Shown: positions 25,407 through 33,900 of the stretch, piece by piece
Layout: each line of letters starts with the position of its first letter
Numbering within the stretch: the stretch's first letter is position 1
Origin: Rickettsiales bacterium
GTDB lineage: Bacteria; Pseudomonadota; Alphaproteobacteria; Rickettsiales; UBA3002
Length of the DNA stretch: 33,900 nucleotides
Assembly: GCA_947441895.1 (NCBI GenBank)
Contig: CANEUT010000002.1
Location: forward strand, 1-33,900
Direction of reading: 5' to 3'
Program-made: the position numbers and the translations under genes
Notes under the pieces: generated by a model
Seen by the model: only the letters and a program-made list of their open reading frames with translations
Told to the model about the DNA's origin: nothing
Databases searched by the model: none

Positions 25407-26554
25407 GATGTGTGGTGCGACAGAATTTCATTAAGCGTTGTGGCCACATACGCCAAATGCGATGGCGGAATATCGATATAAAACGGCAGTGACACGACGG
25501 AAGCCCCAAGCTTTTCGGTGATCGATAAATCACCATGCGGATATTTGGCATAAGCGGGTTGCACATGGCAGCCTTTATCCCACCATTGACGGGCTTTAAT
25601 GCCGCGCACCTGCAATTGCGAAATCACCAAATCAGCCGCAAGGCTGGGCAGGCGAATGTTGCAGGTGGTGCTCACCGCATCTTCTGGGAACCAGAGCAAC
25701 AGATGGTGCTTTTCAGCCACTGGCGCAAGGGCTGCATTGCATTGATCGGTCACATTCACCCATTGCTGGCGACGTGCCTCCCATTGGTCGAGCGCGGCGA
25801 GCGCCACCGCCGCCGTATATTCGCTCATTTTCGAATTCACGCCGGGAATAGAAATGCGGCGGGTGTAATAACCAAAATTGGTTTGTTCCTGCACATGGCG
25901 CAGCAGCGATGTATCACGCGAGACAATGGCGGCACCTTCACCCGCGCCCAGCACTTTGGTGGCATGCAAGCTAAACACCACCGTGGTTTTGCCAAAGCTG
26001 CTGTTACGGAAGCTATCAAAGCCCGACGCGGCATCCACCACCACGGGAATGGATGTTTCGGCGGTAAATCTATCCCACGCCGCCACATCAACCGGTTTGC
26101 CGAAGGGCGCCACCACAAGCACGGCACCAATGACCCCGTTCACCTCGGTAATGCGTTTTTTCACCTCGTCCGGCGAAAGCATCCATGTGTCTTCATTCAC
26201 ATCGATGAAATAGGGCGTCATTTCTGCGGCAATGGCAGAAGCGGGGGATGCGACAAATGTCCATGAAGGCACCAGACAAAAACTATCTTTCGGCAGATTG
26301 AGCGCACGCAACACGCTGGTGAGGCCAGCCGTGGCGCTTGATGCGGTGACCACATGTTCTGCCGTGAGGCCAAAATGAGCGCCCAGGCGCTTGCGCAATT
26401 CTTGTTCCAGCGGACCAAAATTGCTGTACCAGCGCGCCGCGTCGATGCGTTTCAAATAGGGCATAATGTCGGCCGCACTTGGCAGCAGCGGCCGCATTAA
26501 ATCGACCGTTTCAAAAACCTGCTCTTGGGGCTGCGCCATCGCCTGTGCTCGCAT
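25403..26554 (-). CDS. DegT/DnrJ/EryC1/StrS-type PLP aminotransferase
   Basis: 383 residues. It resembles the sugar aminotransferases that make amino sugars from nucleotide-linked keto sugars. SSATAGL (72-78) binds the phosphate of PLP, VVDAASGFDS holds the ring-contacting Asp174, and SLHATKVLGAGEGAAIV has the Schiff-base Lys200. The N-terminal RWYSNFGPLEQELRKRLGAHFG is typical of the family. Members instead acting as dehydratases replace the lysine, but here it is present. Its stop overlaps the GT41 start as ATGA, linking sugar synthesis to transfer. The upstream 85 bp to the next gene could carry its own promoter. Exact sugar product unknown. Confidence 0.9.
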   Translation of the reverse strand: MRAQAMAQPQEQVFETVDLMRPLLPSAADIMPYLKRIDAARWYSNFGPLEQELRKRLGAHFGLTAEHVVTASSATAGLTSVLRALNLPKDSFCLVPSWTFVASPASAIAAEMTPYFIDVNEDTWMLSPDEVKKRITEVNGVIGAVLVVAPFGKPVDVAAWDRFTAETSIPVVVDAASGFDSFRNSSFGKTTVVFSLHATKVLGAGEGAAIVSRDTSLLRHVQEQTNFGYYTRRISIPGVNSKMSEYTAAVALAALDQWEARRQQWVNVTDQCNAALAPVAEKHHLLLWFPEDAVSTTCNIRLPSLAADLVISQLQVRGIKARQWWDKGCHVQPAYAKYPHGDLSITEKLGASVVSLPFYIDIPPSHLAYVATTLNEILSHHTS

Positions 26555-26639
26555 GTTGTTCTTCCTTACTTAAAGCCACTCGCGGCTATTAAGCAAGCCT
26601 TGTGCCGACCCGCACAACCTACTGAAGAAATTGATTTTT

Positions 26640-27461
26640 CTATTTCCAATAATCCACAAATGCTTCGGCAAAAATATACTGGAACATGGGGTCGCGGTTT
26701 TTGGCATTGGCCGCATCGATGATGGGTTTGATAACCGATGCGGGCTGCTTAAACCAAATCCACAAGCGCGACGCCACGTTATAGATGGCGCACTGATACC
26801 CATGACGTTCAAACAGAATTTGCATGGATTTGTTGGTGTAGAATGAGCAATGCACCGACAGCAAATAAAACCAATCGGGGTTTTGCGGCACATGTTCCGC
26901 CACCAGCGTGTGCAGCACCATCACGCCATCATCGCTGACGAGATGAAAAATATCATCAAGCTGCGATGAAAAGCGCAAATGCTCAAGCACTGCCGTGTGA
27001 ATCACCGTGCTGAAGGCTTTGGGCTTCAGGTCTTCGGCGCGCAAGTAACCTTGCGCGGGGTTGCTGCTATGTTCGTATTTCTCAACCGCCATGCCATGGT
27101 CTTTTTCCAAAGCGGCGACTAATTTTCCATCACCCGCGCCATAATCCAACCAGCGGCCGTTGGGCAAAAGCCCGTGCGCCGCCACATCGCCCAAAATGGC
27201 TGATTGTGCTTCAAAACGCTCGAGCCAGCGCGGGTCTTCCGGGTTTACATCGGTGCCCTGATAGAGCGATACCCATTGATTGTTCAGCTTTTCCCACTGC
27301 TCGTTGGTCATTTCATAATGGGTGCGCGAAAAAACAAAACCGCATTGCGTACATTGATCATAGTCAATGTCACCGAGTGCAAATTGTTCAAAATGCTTAC
27401 GCATAAAAGGCGCCGATGCGCCACCGCAGACGATACATGGAATTGACAAGAGAGGCTCCAT
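26640..27461 (-). CDS. Class I SAM methyltransferase with N-terminal zinc ribbon
   Basis: 273 residues. Two CxxC pairs at the N-terminus (Cys9/Cys12 in PCIVCGG and Cys37/Cys40 in DQCTQCGF) form a likely zinc ribbon, as in sugar C- and O-methyltransferases of the Methyltransf_23 kind. The SAM site is GRWLDYGAGDGKLVAAL, followed by an acidic strand end (EKYEHSS) and VIHTAVLEHL, a typical post-motif. It probably methylates a nucleotide-sugar or lipid-linked glycan together with the genes downstream. It is divergent from the Rieske/MBL gene (60 bp). Family certain, substrate unknown. Confidence 0.87.
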   Translation of the reverse strand: MEPLLSIPCIVCGGASAPFMRKHFEQFALGDIDYDQCTQCGFVFSRTHYEMTNEQWEKLNNQWVSLYQGTDVNPEDPRWLERFEAQSAILGDVAAHGLLPNGRWLDYGAGDGKLVAALEKDHGMAVEKYEHSSNPAQGYLRAEDLKPKAFSTVIHTAVLEHLRFSSQLDDIFHLVSDDGVMVLHTLVAEHVPQNPDWFYLLSVHCSFYTNKSMQILFERHGYQCAIYNVASRLWIWFKQPASVIKPIIDAANAKNRDPMFQYIFAEAFVDYWK

Positions 27462-27521
27462 TTTCTAGTGTTCCAAACGATGCGACGCTAACATGGCTTC
27501 CACAGAAAGGCTAGCGCTTCA

Positions 27522-29261
27522 ATGCAGTTCACCCAGCTCGATAAAATGGAAACCGTTGTGGTTGAAACACAACGCAATACGTTGCTGCTTGCTGATTACG
27601 CGCCCGGCGTTCACTGCACGCCACAAGCATTTTTTAAAAAAGAAGCCGACGGTTCGGTACCGTGGGTGGTAACCCGCGTGTGCGACCATGCCGGTGGGGT
27701 GCTGCAACCCTCGCAGCATGATGCGACAAAAGCCTATTGCCCGCTGCATAATTGGGAATTTGATTTTGATAGTTTGAGTTATTCCAAAATTCCCAATCAG
27801 CCATTCGAACATCTGGTGAAAAAACCGCTGCCATTTTCGGTGGAAAATGGCGTGTTGAGTTATGAAACTGATCGCTGCATTTTGCGGGTGCCCGCATCGC
27901 TCGCGCCTGACACTTCCAAACGCACCTATGCCACGTTGCGCCACCTTACCCATGCGTCGGTGATGCTGGAGGTGGATGGCATTAAAATGCTGACTGACCC
28001 ATGGTTCGTGGGCGAATGTTTGGCTGGTGGCTGGTGGTTGAAACACCCACCCAAAGCCGATGTGTGGAAACTGCTGGATGAAGTGGATTTTCTCTATATT
28101 TCGCACAACCACCCCGACCATTTGCACCCCGAAACTTTAGCGCGTGCCCGCCGCGACATTCCCATCATTGTTCCAAAATTCCCCACCCATTCGGTGGCCA
28201 CGCCCTTGCGTGCCATGGGCTTCACCAACGTGCATGAGCTAAAACTCAAACGCCTCTATCGCGTGAATGATACCGACTTGCTCATCAGCATTTTGCCCAC
28301 GGGCGACCACCGCGATGATAGCGGTTTGTTTGTCACCAAAGGTGATTTCTCCACCGTGATGACCGTGGATTGCGTGGGCACCAATCAATATGTGCTGCCT
28401 GAAAATATCACCATGCTACTCACCAATTTTTCCTCCGGCGCATCGGGCTGGCCACTATGCTATGAGGTGGTGGGGTCACTGGATGATCGCGCGAAAGTCG
28501 TTACCAAAAACCGCGGCACGGCCATGGTAGAGGTCATGAAATACATCGCCGCCACCAAGCCCAAGGCCTATATGCCCTATGCTGGTTTCTTTGAGGAACT
28601 GGCCCTGCGTGATGCCGAAATTCGGCAATATAACGTGAAGAATCCGCCCAACGTTGTGGTTGATAAGGTGAGAGCAAAATACCCAGACATCGTGGCGGTT
28701 AACCCTTGCGAACATGACGTGATGACGTGGGAAAATGGGGCCATTTCCACTTCGAATGTCAATCAACCGCCGCTATTTACCTATGATGCGGCAACCATCG
28801 CTCACTATCTGTCCGCGCAGCGTGATTTGCTGAAGTATTTTGATTTAGAAAAAGTCGCGGAATATTTCAGCCAGTCTGAATTCAAAGACGTGCTGATTGT
28901 CTATCTGGTTTTAACCGATGACCATTACGAACCCCAGGGAAAAAGCCTGAGGCTGGATTTTTCAACCCAGCCCATTTCGCACACCGTGGTTGATAGTGCC
29001 GCTTTGCTCGCTGAATTCAACGAAGTTGAACATTTAGATGGCAAGCGCCATCTGCTCATCAAAGCACGCACCGATAGCCTGTGGCAAATTGTTTATTTTG
29101 GCCGCCCGCTGGAAGAGCTCACGCTGGGCTTTCAGTGCCGCATTAACCGCAAGCCCGACCAATATAACGCCAGCTTCTGGAAGCACTACACTACCTATGG
29201 CGCGCCCATGCTGCGCACCGGCGAAGATCATTTGCTGTATAAACTCATGGAAGGCGCTTAG
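27522..29261 (+). CDS. Rieske plus metallo-beta-lactamase protein resembling CMP-N-acetylneuraminate hydroxylase
   Basis: 579 residues, close to the 590 of vertebrate CMP-Neu5Ac hydroxylase (CMAH), with the same domain order. A Rieske [2Fe-2S] site has Cys54-x-His56 in RVCDHAGG and Cys73-x2-His76 in AYCPLHNW. A metallo-beta-lactamase domain follows, with THASVMLEVDG and the metal motif HxHxDH (His195, His197, Asp199, His200 in SHNHPDHLH). KAYMPYAGFFEEL lies further down, then a C-terminal domain after about 470. CMAH converts CMP-Neu5Ac to CMP-Neu5Gc. Whether this copy uses a sialic acid is not known; no sialic acid synthesis gene is visible here. It sits beside sugar-modification genes and 7 bases before the flavoprotein gene, which could supply electrons. 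Architecture certain, substrate inferred. Confidence 0.85.
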   Translation: MQFTQLDKMETVVVETQRNTLLLADYAPGVHCTPQAFFKKEADGSVPWVVTRVCDHAGGVLQPSQHDATKAYCPLHNWEFDFDSLSYSKIPNQPFEHLVKKPLPFSVENGVLSYETDRCILRVPASLAPDTSKRTYATLRHLTHASVMLEVDGIKMLTDPWFVGECLAGGWWLKHPPKADVWKLLDEVDFLYISHNHPDHLHPETLARARRDIPIIVPKFPTHSVATPLRAMGFTNVHELKLKRLYRVNDTDLLISILPTGDHRDDSGLFVTKGDFSTVMTVDCVGTNQYVLPENITMLLTNFSSGASGWPLCYEVVGSLDDRAKVVTKNRGTAMVEVMKYIAATKPKAYMPYAGFFEELALRDAEIRQYNVKNPPNVVVDKVRAKYPDIVAVNPCEHDVMTWENGAISTSNVNQPPLFTYDAATIAHYLSAQRDLLKYFDLEKVAEYFSQSEFKDVLIVYLVLTDDHYEPQGKSLRLDFSTQPISHTVVDSAALLAEFNEVEHLDGKRHLLIKARTDSLWQIVYFGRPLEELTLGFQCRINRKPDQYNASFWKHYTTYGAPMLRTGEDHLLYKLMEGA

Positions 29262-29268
29262 GCACCCT

Positions 29269-30891
29269 ATGCTTCGCCTGACAGAAATTAAACTGCCGCT
29301 TGACCATGCGCCGGAAGCGATTGCCGCCGCCGCTATTGCGCGGCTTGGCATTGCCGCGAAAGACATGGTTTCATGCACCGTGTTTCGCCGTGCGCATGAT
29401 GCGCGTCGTAAGTCGGCCATCATGCTCATTTATTCGCTGGATGTGGAAGTGATGAATGAAGCGGCGGTGCTCAAGCGTTTCGCGCAGGATGTGCATGTGA
29501 AGCCCACCCCCAATATCGACTATCAATTTGTTGCGCATGCACCAGATAATCTCACCTCGCGGCCCATTATCATTGGGGCGGGGCCATGCGGTTTATTCGC
29601 CGCACTGTTGCTGGCGCAAATGGGTTTTAAACCCATCATTCTGGAGCGTGGCAAACTGGTGCGCGAACGCACGAAAGACACCTGGGGTCTGTGGCGCAAA
29701 TCGGTACTGCATACCGAATCGAACGTGCAATATGGCGAAGGTGGCGCGGGTACATTTTCCGATGGAAAACTCTATAGCCAAATTAAAGACCCGCGTCATT
29801 TGGGCCGCAAAGTGCTGACCGAATTTGTGAAGGCCGAAGCGCCAGCCGAAATTCTTACCGAAGCGCACCCGCATATTGGCACGTTTCGCTTGGTAAAGGT
29901 GGTGGAAAATATGCGCGCCCGCATTGAAGCGCTTGGCGGCGAATATCGTTTTGAATCACGGGTGACCGATTTGGATATTGCAACCGACGCGCATGGCAAC
30001 CGCCGCATACGCGGGGTGATGCTGGCCAGCGGCGAACATATGGCGGCCGACCATGTGGTGCTGGCCATTGGCCATAGCGCCCGCGATACGTTCGAGCTAC
30101 TGGAAAAGCGCGGCGTCTATATCGAAGCCAAACCGTTTTCGCTGGGCTTTCGCATCGAACATCCGCAATCACTGATTGATGTGGCGCGGTTTGGTGCAGC
30201 AGCGGGCAACCGAATTTTAGGCGCGGCCGATTATAAGCTGGTGCACCATGCCAAAAACGGACGCGATGTGTATAGCTTCTGCATGTGCCCGGGCGGCACG
30301 GTGGTGGCGGCCGCGTCGGAAGAGGGGCGGGTGGTCACTAACGGCATGAGTCAATATTCGCGCAACGAGCGCAACGCCAATGCGGGCATTGTGGTGGGCA
30401 TTACACCGGAGGCAGATTATCCCGGCGGACCGCTGGCGGGTGTGGCGTTCCAACGTCGGTGGGAATCGGCCGCGTTTATCGCCGGTGGTGGCACCTATGC
30501 CGCGCCTGCCCAACGGGTGGGTGATTTTATTGCCGGTCGCGCTTCAACCTCGCTGGGGCAGGTGGTGCCGTCCTACAAACCCGGGGTGACGCCGACGGAT
30601 TTATCATCGTGCCTGCCCGATTATGCCATTACCGCTATTCGTGAAGCGCTGCCTGCGTTTGGTCGCCAAATTAAAGGCTTCGACATGGAGGATGCGGTGT
30701 TGACGGGCGTGGAAACCCGCACATCATCGCCCATTCGCATTAAACGTAACGAAAATTTGCAAAGCCTCAACACTCAGGGGTTATTTCCTGCCGGTGAGGG
30801 GGCGGGTTATGCCGGCGGCATTCTTTCAGCCGGTGTGGATGGGATTAAAATCGCCGAAGCAGTGGCGCAAAGCATGCTCGGCACGCCATAA
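29269..30891 (+). CDS. FAD-dependent oxidoreductase (COG2509-like)
   Basis: 540 residues, starting at the ATG 7 bases after the Rieske/MBL stop. An in-frame ATG at 29038 lies inside that gene and is rejected. An N-terminal alpha/beta domain of about 95 residues precedes the dinucleotide-binding motif PIIIGAGPCGLFAALLLAQMG (about 100-120) and the ERGKLVRERTKDTWGLWR ... GEGGAGTFSDGKLYS region, which is characteristic of this uncharacterised FAD family. The C-terminal GVETRTSSPIRIKR ... FPAGEGAGYAGGILSAGVDG closes the FAD site. Cytosolic, with no membrane segment. Reduction or oxidation target unknown. The tight coupling suggests it works with, or reduces, the neighbouring Rieske protein, though that is inference. 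Confidence 0.87.
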   Translation: MLRLTEIKLPLDHAPEAIAAAAIARLGIAAKDMVSCTVFRRAHDARRKSAIMLIYSLDVEVMNEAAVLKRFAQDVHVKPTPNIDYQFVAHAPDNLTSRPIIIGAGPCGLFAALLLAQMGFKPIILERGKLVRERTKDTWGLWRKSVLHTESNVQYGEGGAGTFSDGKLYSQIKDPRHLGRKVLTEFVKAEAPAEILTEAHPHIGTFRLVKVVENMRARIEALGGEYRFESRVTDLDIATDAHGNRRIRGVMLASGEHMAADHVVLAIGHSARDTFELLEKRGVYIEAKPFSLGFRIEHPQSLIDVARFGAAAGNRILGAADYKLVHHAKNGRDVYSFCMCPGGTVVAAASEEGRVVTNGMSQYSRNERNANAGIVVGITPEADYPGGPLAGVAFQRRWESAAFIAGGGTYAAPAQRVGDFIAGRASTSLGQVVPSYKPGVTPTDLSSCLPDYAITAIREALPAFGRQIKGFDMEDAVLTGVETRTSSPIRIKRNENLQSLNTQGLFPAGEGAGYAGGILSAGVDGIKIAEAVAQSMLGTP

Positions 30892-30920
30892 TTTTTATCT
30901 CAACGTCGCGGGTCAGGTGA

Positions 30921-32126
30921 TTAGTCTTGCTGCCGCAAATAGTCGATCATGCCGTTGGCGGCGGCCACACCGGTGCTGAAACAGGCCTGCAGCAAATAGC
31001 CGCCCGTTGGTGCTTCCCAGTCGAGCATTTCGCCGGCCACAAAAACGCCGGGCTTTGCTTTTAGCATAAACGCATCATTTACCGCATCACGCGCAATGCC
31101 GCCCGCGGTGGAAATGGCGCGTGCCATGCCGGTCGTGCCAGTCAGTGTTAGCGGCAGGGCTTTCAGCCGATGCGCCAAATCGTCATTCACAGAAATAGTG
31201 GGGGTTGTTTCGTGCAATAACGAAATGGCCAGTGGCGAGAAATTGGCACTGCGTAAGAACGAGCTGAGCGATTTGCTGCCGCGCATGGAAAGTTTGCTGC
31301 TGAGCGCTTCAACGCTCATGGTGGGCCGCAAATCAATGGTAATGGTTGCGGTGCCCTCGCGCGCAATGGCTTCGCGGATGGATGATGAAAGCGCGTACAC
31401 CGCGCCGCCTTCCATGCCCTGTTCGGTAATCATCGCCTCGCCCTGATGGGTGACGCCCTGATGGGTGATGGCCACCGGCTTTAACGGTTGCCCACGAAAA
31501 CGCTCGCGGAAATAGTTCGACCAGTTGGCGGTGAAGCCACAATTGGTGGGTTGCAGCGGGGTGATGGCAACGCCTTGTTCGGCCAGTATGGGCGCCCAGC
31601 CGCCGTCTGACCCAAGGCGTGGCCACGAAGCGCCGCCAAGCGCAAGCAAGGTGGCGTTGGCTTTCACCAGTGTTTCATCGGTTGGGGTTGAAAAGCGCAG
31701 CGCCGACCCACTCCAGCCCTGCCAGGTGTGGCGCGGATGATAATGCACGCCCAGCTTCTCCAGCCGTTGCAGCCATGCGCGCAGCAGCTTCACCGCTTTC
31801 ATGCTGCGAGGAAAAACGCGGCCGCTGCTGCCCACAAATGTCTCCTCACCAAGGCTTGCGCTCCACACGCATAACTGGTGCGGCGAAAAAGCGTGAATGG
31901 CCGGTGTCAGCCAAGCGGCCGCCGCGCCATAATGGGGCAAAAAATCCTCCAGCGCATCGCTATGGGTGAGGTTCAGTCCGCCACGACCAGCAATCAGCAG
32001 CTTGCGTGCCGGGCTTGGCATGCGGTCATAGACATGCACCACATAATCGTTCGTTGCCAGCACTTCGGCGGCAATAAGCGCCGCCGGGCCCGCACCAATA
32101 ATAGCAATATTGCGAATGTATTTCAT
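30921..32126 (-). CDS. HI0933/BaiN-family flavoprotein (TIGR03862-like)
   Basis: 401 residues. The N-terminus IAIIGAGPAALIAAEVLA is an FAD-binding Rossmann motif, then PARKLLIAGRGGLNLTHS is the family signature of HI0933-like NAD(P)/FAD proteins. The C-terminal STAGGIARDAV ... FVAGEMLDWEAPTGGYLLQACFSTGVAAANG closes the FAD site as in TIGR03862 members. The biochemical role of this family is not settled. It is convergent with the COG2509-like gene (30 bp apart) and is probably a single-gene unit, since 99 bp separate it from the SDR gene. Family certain, function unknown. Confidence 0.88.
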   Translation of the reverse strand: MKYIRNIAIIGAGPAALIAAEVLATNDYVVHVYDRMPSPARKLLIAGRGGLNLTHSDALEDFLPHYGAAAAWLTPAIHAFSPHQLCVWSASLGEETFVGSSGRVFPRSMKAVKLLRAWLQRLEKLGVHYHPRHTWQGWSGSALRFSTPTDETLVKANATLLALGGASWPRLGSDGGWAPILAEQGVAITPLQPTNCGFTANWSNYFRERFRGQPLKPVAITHQGVTHQGEAMITEQGMEGGAVYALSSSIREAIAREGTATITIDLRPTMSVEALSSKLSMRGSKSLSSFLRSANFSPLAISLLHETTPTISVNDDLAHRLKALPLTLTGTTGMARAISTAGGIARDAVNDAFMLKAKPGVFVAGEMLDWEAPTGGYLLQACFSTGVAAANGMIDYLRQQD

Positions 32127-32225
32127 GCCATCTTCTTAGCGGATTCTCATGCCAAATCAATGGAACTCCAACGGTTCAAGCGTTGGTGCCTTTCATCGTC
32201 TAACCCACGATAGATCAAAAACGCC

Positions 32226-32981
32226 TCAGAATTTATATTTTTTCAGCAGCGCGAAATAGAGGGATGCGGGAAGCAATGACAGGAACTTCAATAATAATGA
32301 AAAGCGCTTGGGGAAATGAATTTCAAATGTTTGTGATAGCAACCCGTTCATGATGAAATCGGCGGCTGCTTCGGGTGTAATGATGCAAGGCATAGCAAAA
32401 TCATTTTTCTCGGTGAGGCGCGTTTTAACAAACCCGGGATTGATGATTTGTACGGCAATATCGGTGTTGGCCAAATCAGCCTTGAGGTTTTCTGCCAGAT
32501 GAATCATCGCCGCCTTGCTTGCACCATAGCCCATGGCGGAAGGTAAGCCGCGATAGCCCGCCACACTTCCCACCAGCGCAATATGCCCGCTGCCTCGGGC
32601 GATCCATGCGGGCAAGAAAGTCGATAAAACGCGCAGGGCACCACGGAAGTTTACATCCACCATGCGCTCAACTTTTGCCAGGTCGAAATGCTGGGCATCC
32701 ATGGGCTCATAGGTGCCCGCATTATAAATAACCATATCCACCAAAGGCCATTGTTGGTTGATCGTGGCCCATGCAGCATTCACACTCACGTCATCCGTCA
32801 CATCAAGCGGCACAACCAGATGGTTGGCGGGCGCGAGTTGGCCATACAATGATTGCAAACCGATAGCGTTACGCGCTGAAAGCACCACGTTTGCGCCTGC
32901 TTTGGAAAGCGCCAACGCGAGCGCTGCACCAATCCCCTCGCTGGCACCAATCAGCCAGACATGTTTGCCAGAAAGACTCAT
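32226..32981 (-). CDS. Short-chain dehydrogenase/reductase (SDR family)
   Basis: 251 residues, classical SDR length. The cofactor motif GASEGIG (12-18), the NAG motif in VIYNAGTYEP, catalytic Ser139 and the YxxxK pair Tyr152/Lys156 in GYGASKAAM are all present. The C-terminal 25 residues are hydrophobic and basic (FSLLLKFLSLLPASLYFALLKKYKF is longer than usual for soluble SDRs) and could associate with the membrane, fitting a lipid substrate. Its start overlaps the DUF3833 stop as ATGA. It is the last gene of an MFS-DUF3833-SDR operon. Substrate unknown. Confidence 0.88.
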   Translation of the reverse strand: MSLSGKHVWLIGASEGIGAALALALSKAGANVVLSARNAIGLQSLYGQLAPANHLVVPLDVTDDVSVNAAWATINQQWPLVDMVIYNAGTYEPMDAQHFDLAKVERMVDVNFRGALRVLSTFLPAWIARGSGHIALVGSVAGYRGLPSAMGYGASKAAMIHLAENLKADLANTDIAVQIINPGFVKTRLTEKNDFAMPCIITPEAAADFIMNGLLSQTFEIHFPKRFSLLLKFLSLLPASLYFALLKKYKF

Positions 32982-33508
32982 AATTTATGGAAACTAATGA
33001 CAAGTTCACCAACCGTTAAGCCAAACTTACGCATTTTAGTGCGGTTGATGAGTGTTTTATCATCCAGCAAATACATCCAGTCATCCATCGATAAGGTAAT
33101 GGTGTCGCCGCTGGCGCGTTTGGCGTTGAGCGTGTATTTCATATTCACCGTATTGCCCTTCTGGCTGCCTTGCGCCTCACCAATCACATCCCCGGCCGTG
33201 GCGGTAAAGTTGTGATCGTCGGTGAATTGAATGTTCCAGACGCGGTCTTCTTTACGGCCATCGCTGTAGTTAAAATGTTCTGTCAATGTGCCGCTATTGC
33301 CCTTCCACTTCCCCACCATGGTGACATGAAATTGTAAATCGGCCTTGCCATGCATGTCGTAAAGAATGCCCTTCGCCTCAAGCGGCCCATTTAAATACTG
33401 GCGAATATCGAGCTTGGGAGTATTGGCGGCGTAATCATCGGTGGTAATGCTGCTGCATCCCGATAGCATTAAAGCAACGGTGCTTAATGCGGTGCATAGT
33501 CTTTTCAT
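32978..33508 (-). CDS. DUF3833 family lipoprotein
   Basis: 176 residues. A signal peptide with a lipobox (LMLSGCSS, Cys19) indicates an outer or inner membrane lipoprotein. The body (KLDIRQYLNGPLEAKGILYD ... DDWMYLLDDKTLINRTKMRKFG) follows the DUF3833 pattern. The function of that family is not established, but it recurs next to cyclopropane-fatty-acid synthase, an SDR, an MFS protein and flavoproteins. The start has an AAGGAGAG ribosome site, and both ends overlap neighbours by ATGA (32978-32981 and 33505-33508). It is likely involved in envelope lipid modification or transport, by context only. Confidence 0.85.
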   Translation of the reverse strand: MKRLCTALSTVALMLSGCSSITTDDYAANTPKLDIRQYLNGPLEAKGILYDMHGKADLQFHVTMVGKWKGNSGTLTEHFNYSDGRKEDRVWNIQFTDDHNFTATAGDVIGEAQGSQKGNTVNMKYTLNAKRASGDTITLSMDDWMYLLDDKTLINRTKMRKFGLTVGELVISFHKL

Positions 33509-33900
33509 AAGGCTCTCCTTGGGTTATCGATGGGGCTGACGACCAGTAAGATAAGTGCGGCACATTTAAAAACACAGGGCAATAATGCATATCCTAAAGA
33601 CAGTGCGTGCAGGCCCTGTGAACTTGCGACGTTTGGCGAGTAACCGAGATAGTAAAGCGCTGGCAATGCAATACCTGCCGCGAGCGCTAAAGTAAACTTG
33701 CTAATAAAATTCCAAATACCAAATTCCAGACCACCACTGCGCTCGCGCTTGCGAATGACGTCAGCCAGAATCGATGGCAGCAGCGTTGCATCACCGCCCA
33801 GGGAAAGGCCTGAAAGGAGACAAATGACAGCGAAAGGAATACTATCGCCCGCGCCGAGGCCATAGGCCCAGACGAACGACATGATGGCCACGGCCATGGA
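33505..33900 (-). CDS. MFS transporter, C-terminal part (continues past window)
   Basis: The frame is open to the window edge and the last 130 residues are visible. The 33897 methionine is probably internal. Several hydrophobic segments (FAVICLLSGLSLGGDATLLPS, FTLALAAGIALPALYYLGY, ALLPCVFKCAALILLVVSP) match the C-terminal helices of a major facilitator, and GLEFGIWNFISKFTLALAAGIA resembles the GPH (glycoside-pentoside-hexuronide)-like branch found at fatty-acid-modification loci. It overlaps the DUF3833 start by ATGA. The rest of the operon, possibly including a cyclopropane-fatty-acid synthase, would lie right of the window. Confidence 0.8.
   Translation of the reverse strand, partial: SMAVAIMSFVWAYGLGAGDSIPFAVICLLSGLSLGGDATLLPSILADVIRKRERSGGLEFGIWNFISKFTLALAAGIALPALYYLGYSPNVASSQGLHALSLGYALLPCVFKCAALILLVVSPIDNPRRAL

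Noticed and set aside
29038..29268. Upstream start for the COG2509-like gene
   Set aside because: The extra 77 codons lie wholly inside the Rieske/MBL gene in another frame and look like a shadow. The ATG at 29269 follows the previous stop closely.

Overview
The window looks like chromosome of an alphaproteobacterium of middling GC content, with an accessory block in its left half. I infer the group from the style of the tRNA-Ser and tRNA-fMet genes, the UmuD sequence, the complete aromatic amino acid catabolism cluster and the compact ATGA-coupled operons. I cannot name a genus.

Left edge (1-2030). The C-terminal end of a serine recombinase runs into the 3' end of an intact tRNA-Ser(UGA) on the minus strand, which marks the end of an integrated element lying left of the window. 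Beside it are three truncated 5' copies of a different tRNA-Ser, separated by six perfect hairpins in under 300 bp. A secreted YbhB/YbcL (PEBP) protein follows, then an initiator tRNA (tRNA-fMet) with its own truncated 5' copy just upstream.

Accessory block (2005-15349). The last bases of tRNA-fMet recur as a perfect 24-bp direct repeat at 13821-13844 and, at 19 of 22 bases, at 15328-15349. This defines two tandem islands. Island 1 (about 11.8 kb) holds only three genes. One is a divergent HD-domain protein. The other two form an operon: a 2,500-residue protein with an N-terminal DEDDh 3'-5' exonuclease and a C-terminal PIN nuclease split by about 600 residues, coupled to an enlarged RecJ-type DHH exonuclease. 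This looks like an undescribed nuclease system, and defence or inter-element conflict is the natural hypothesis. Island 2 (about 1.5 kb) keeps the first codons and upstream region of a P4-type integrase, and carries a GAF-GGDEF protein with a dead GGDEF motif. Neither island keeps an integrase.

Core region (15373-33900). A umuD gene without umuC directly abuts the outer island end. After it come an MscS-type channel and a cluster for phenylalanine and tyrosine degradation: phhA divergent from hppD-hmgA-fahA-maiA. This takes phenylalanine to fumarate and acetoacetate, apart from the tyrosine transaminase and the pterin-recycling enzyme, which are not here. A minus-strand sugar/glycan group follows: a zinc-ribbon methyltransferase, a DegT/DnrJ aminotransferase, a TPR-GT41 glycosyltransferase and a second methyltransferase, the last three joined by ATGA overlaps. 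Divergent from it is a Rieske plus metallo-beta-lactamase protein resembling CMP-Neu5Ac hydroxylase, followed by a COG2509-like flavoprotein. The right end has an HI0933-family flavoprotein and an ATGA-coupled MFS-DUF3833-SDR operon, a grouping often seen at cyclopropane or furan fatty acid loci.
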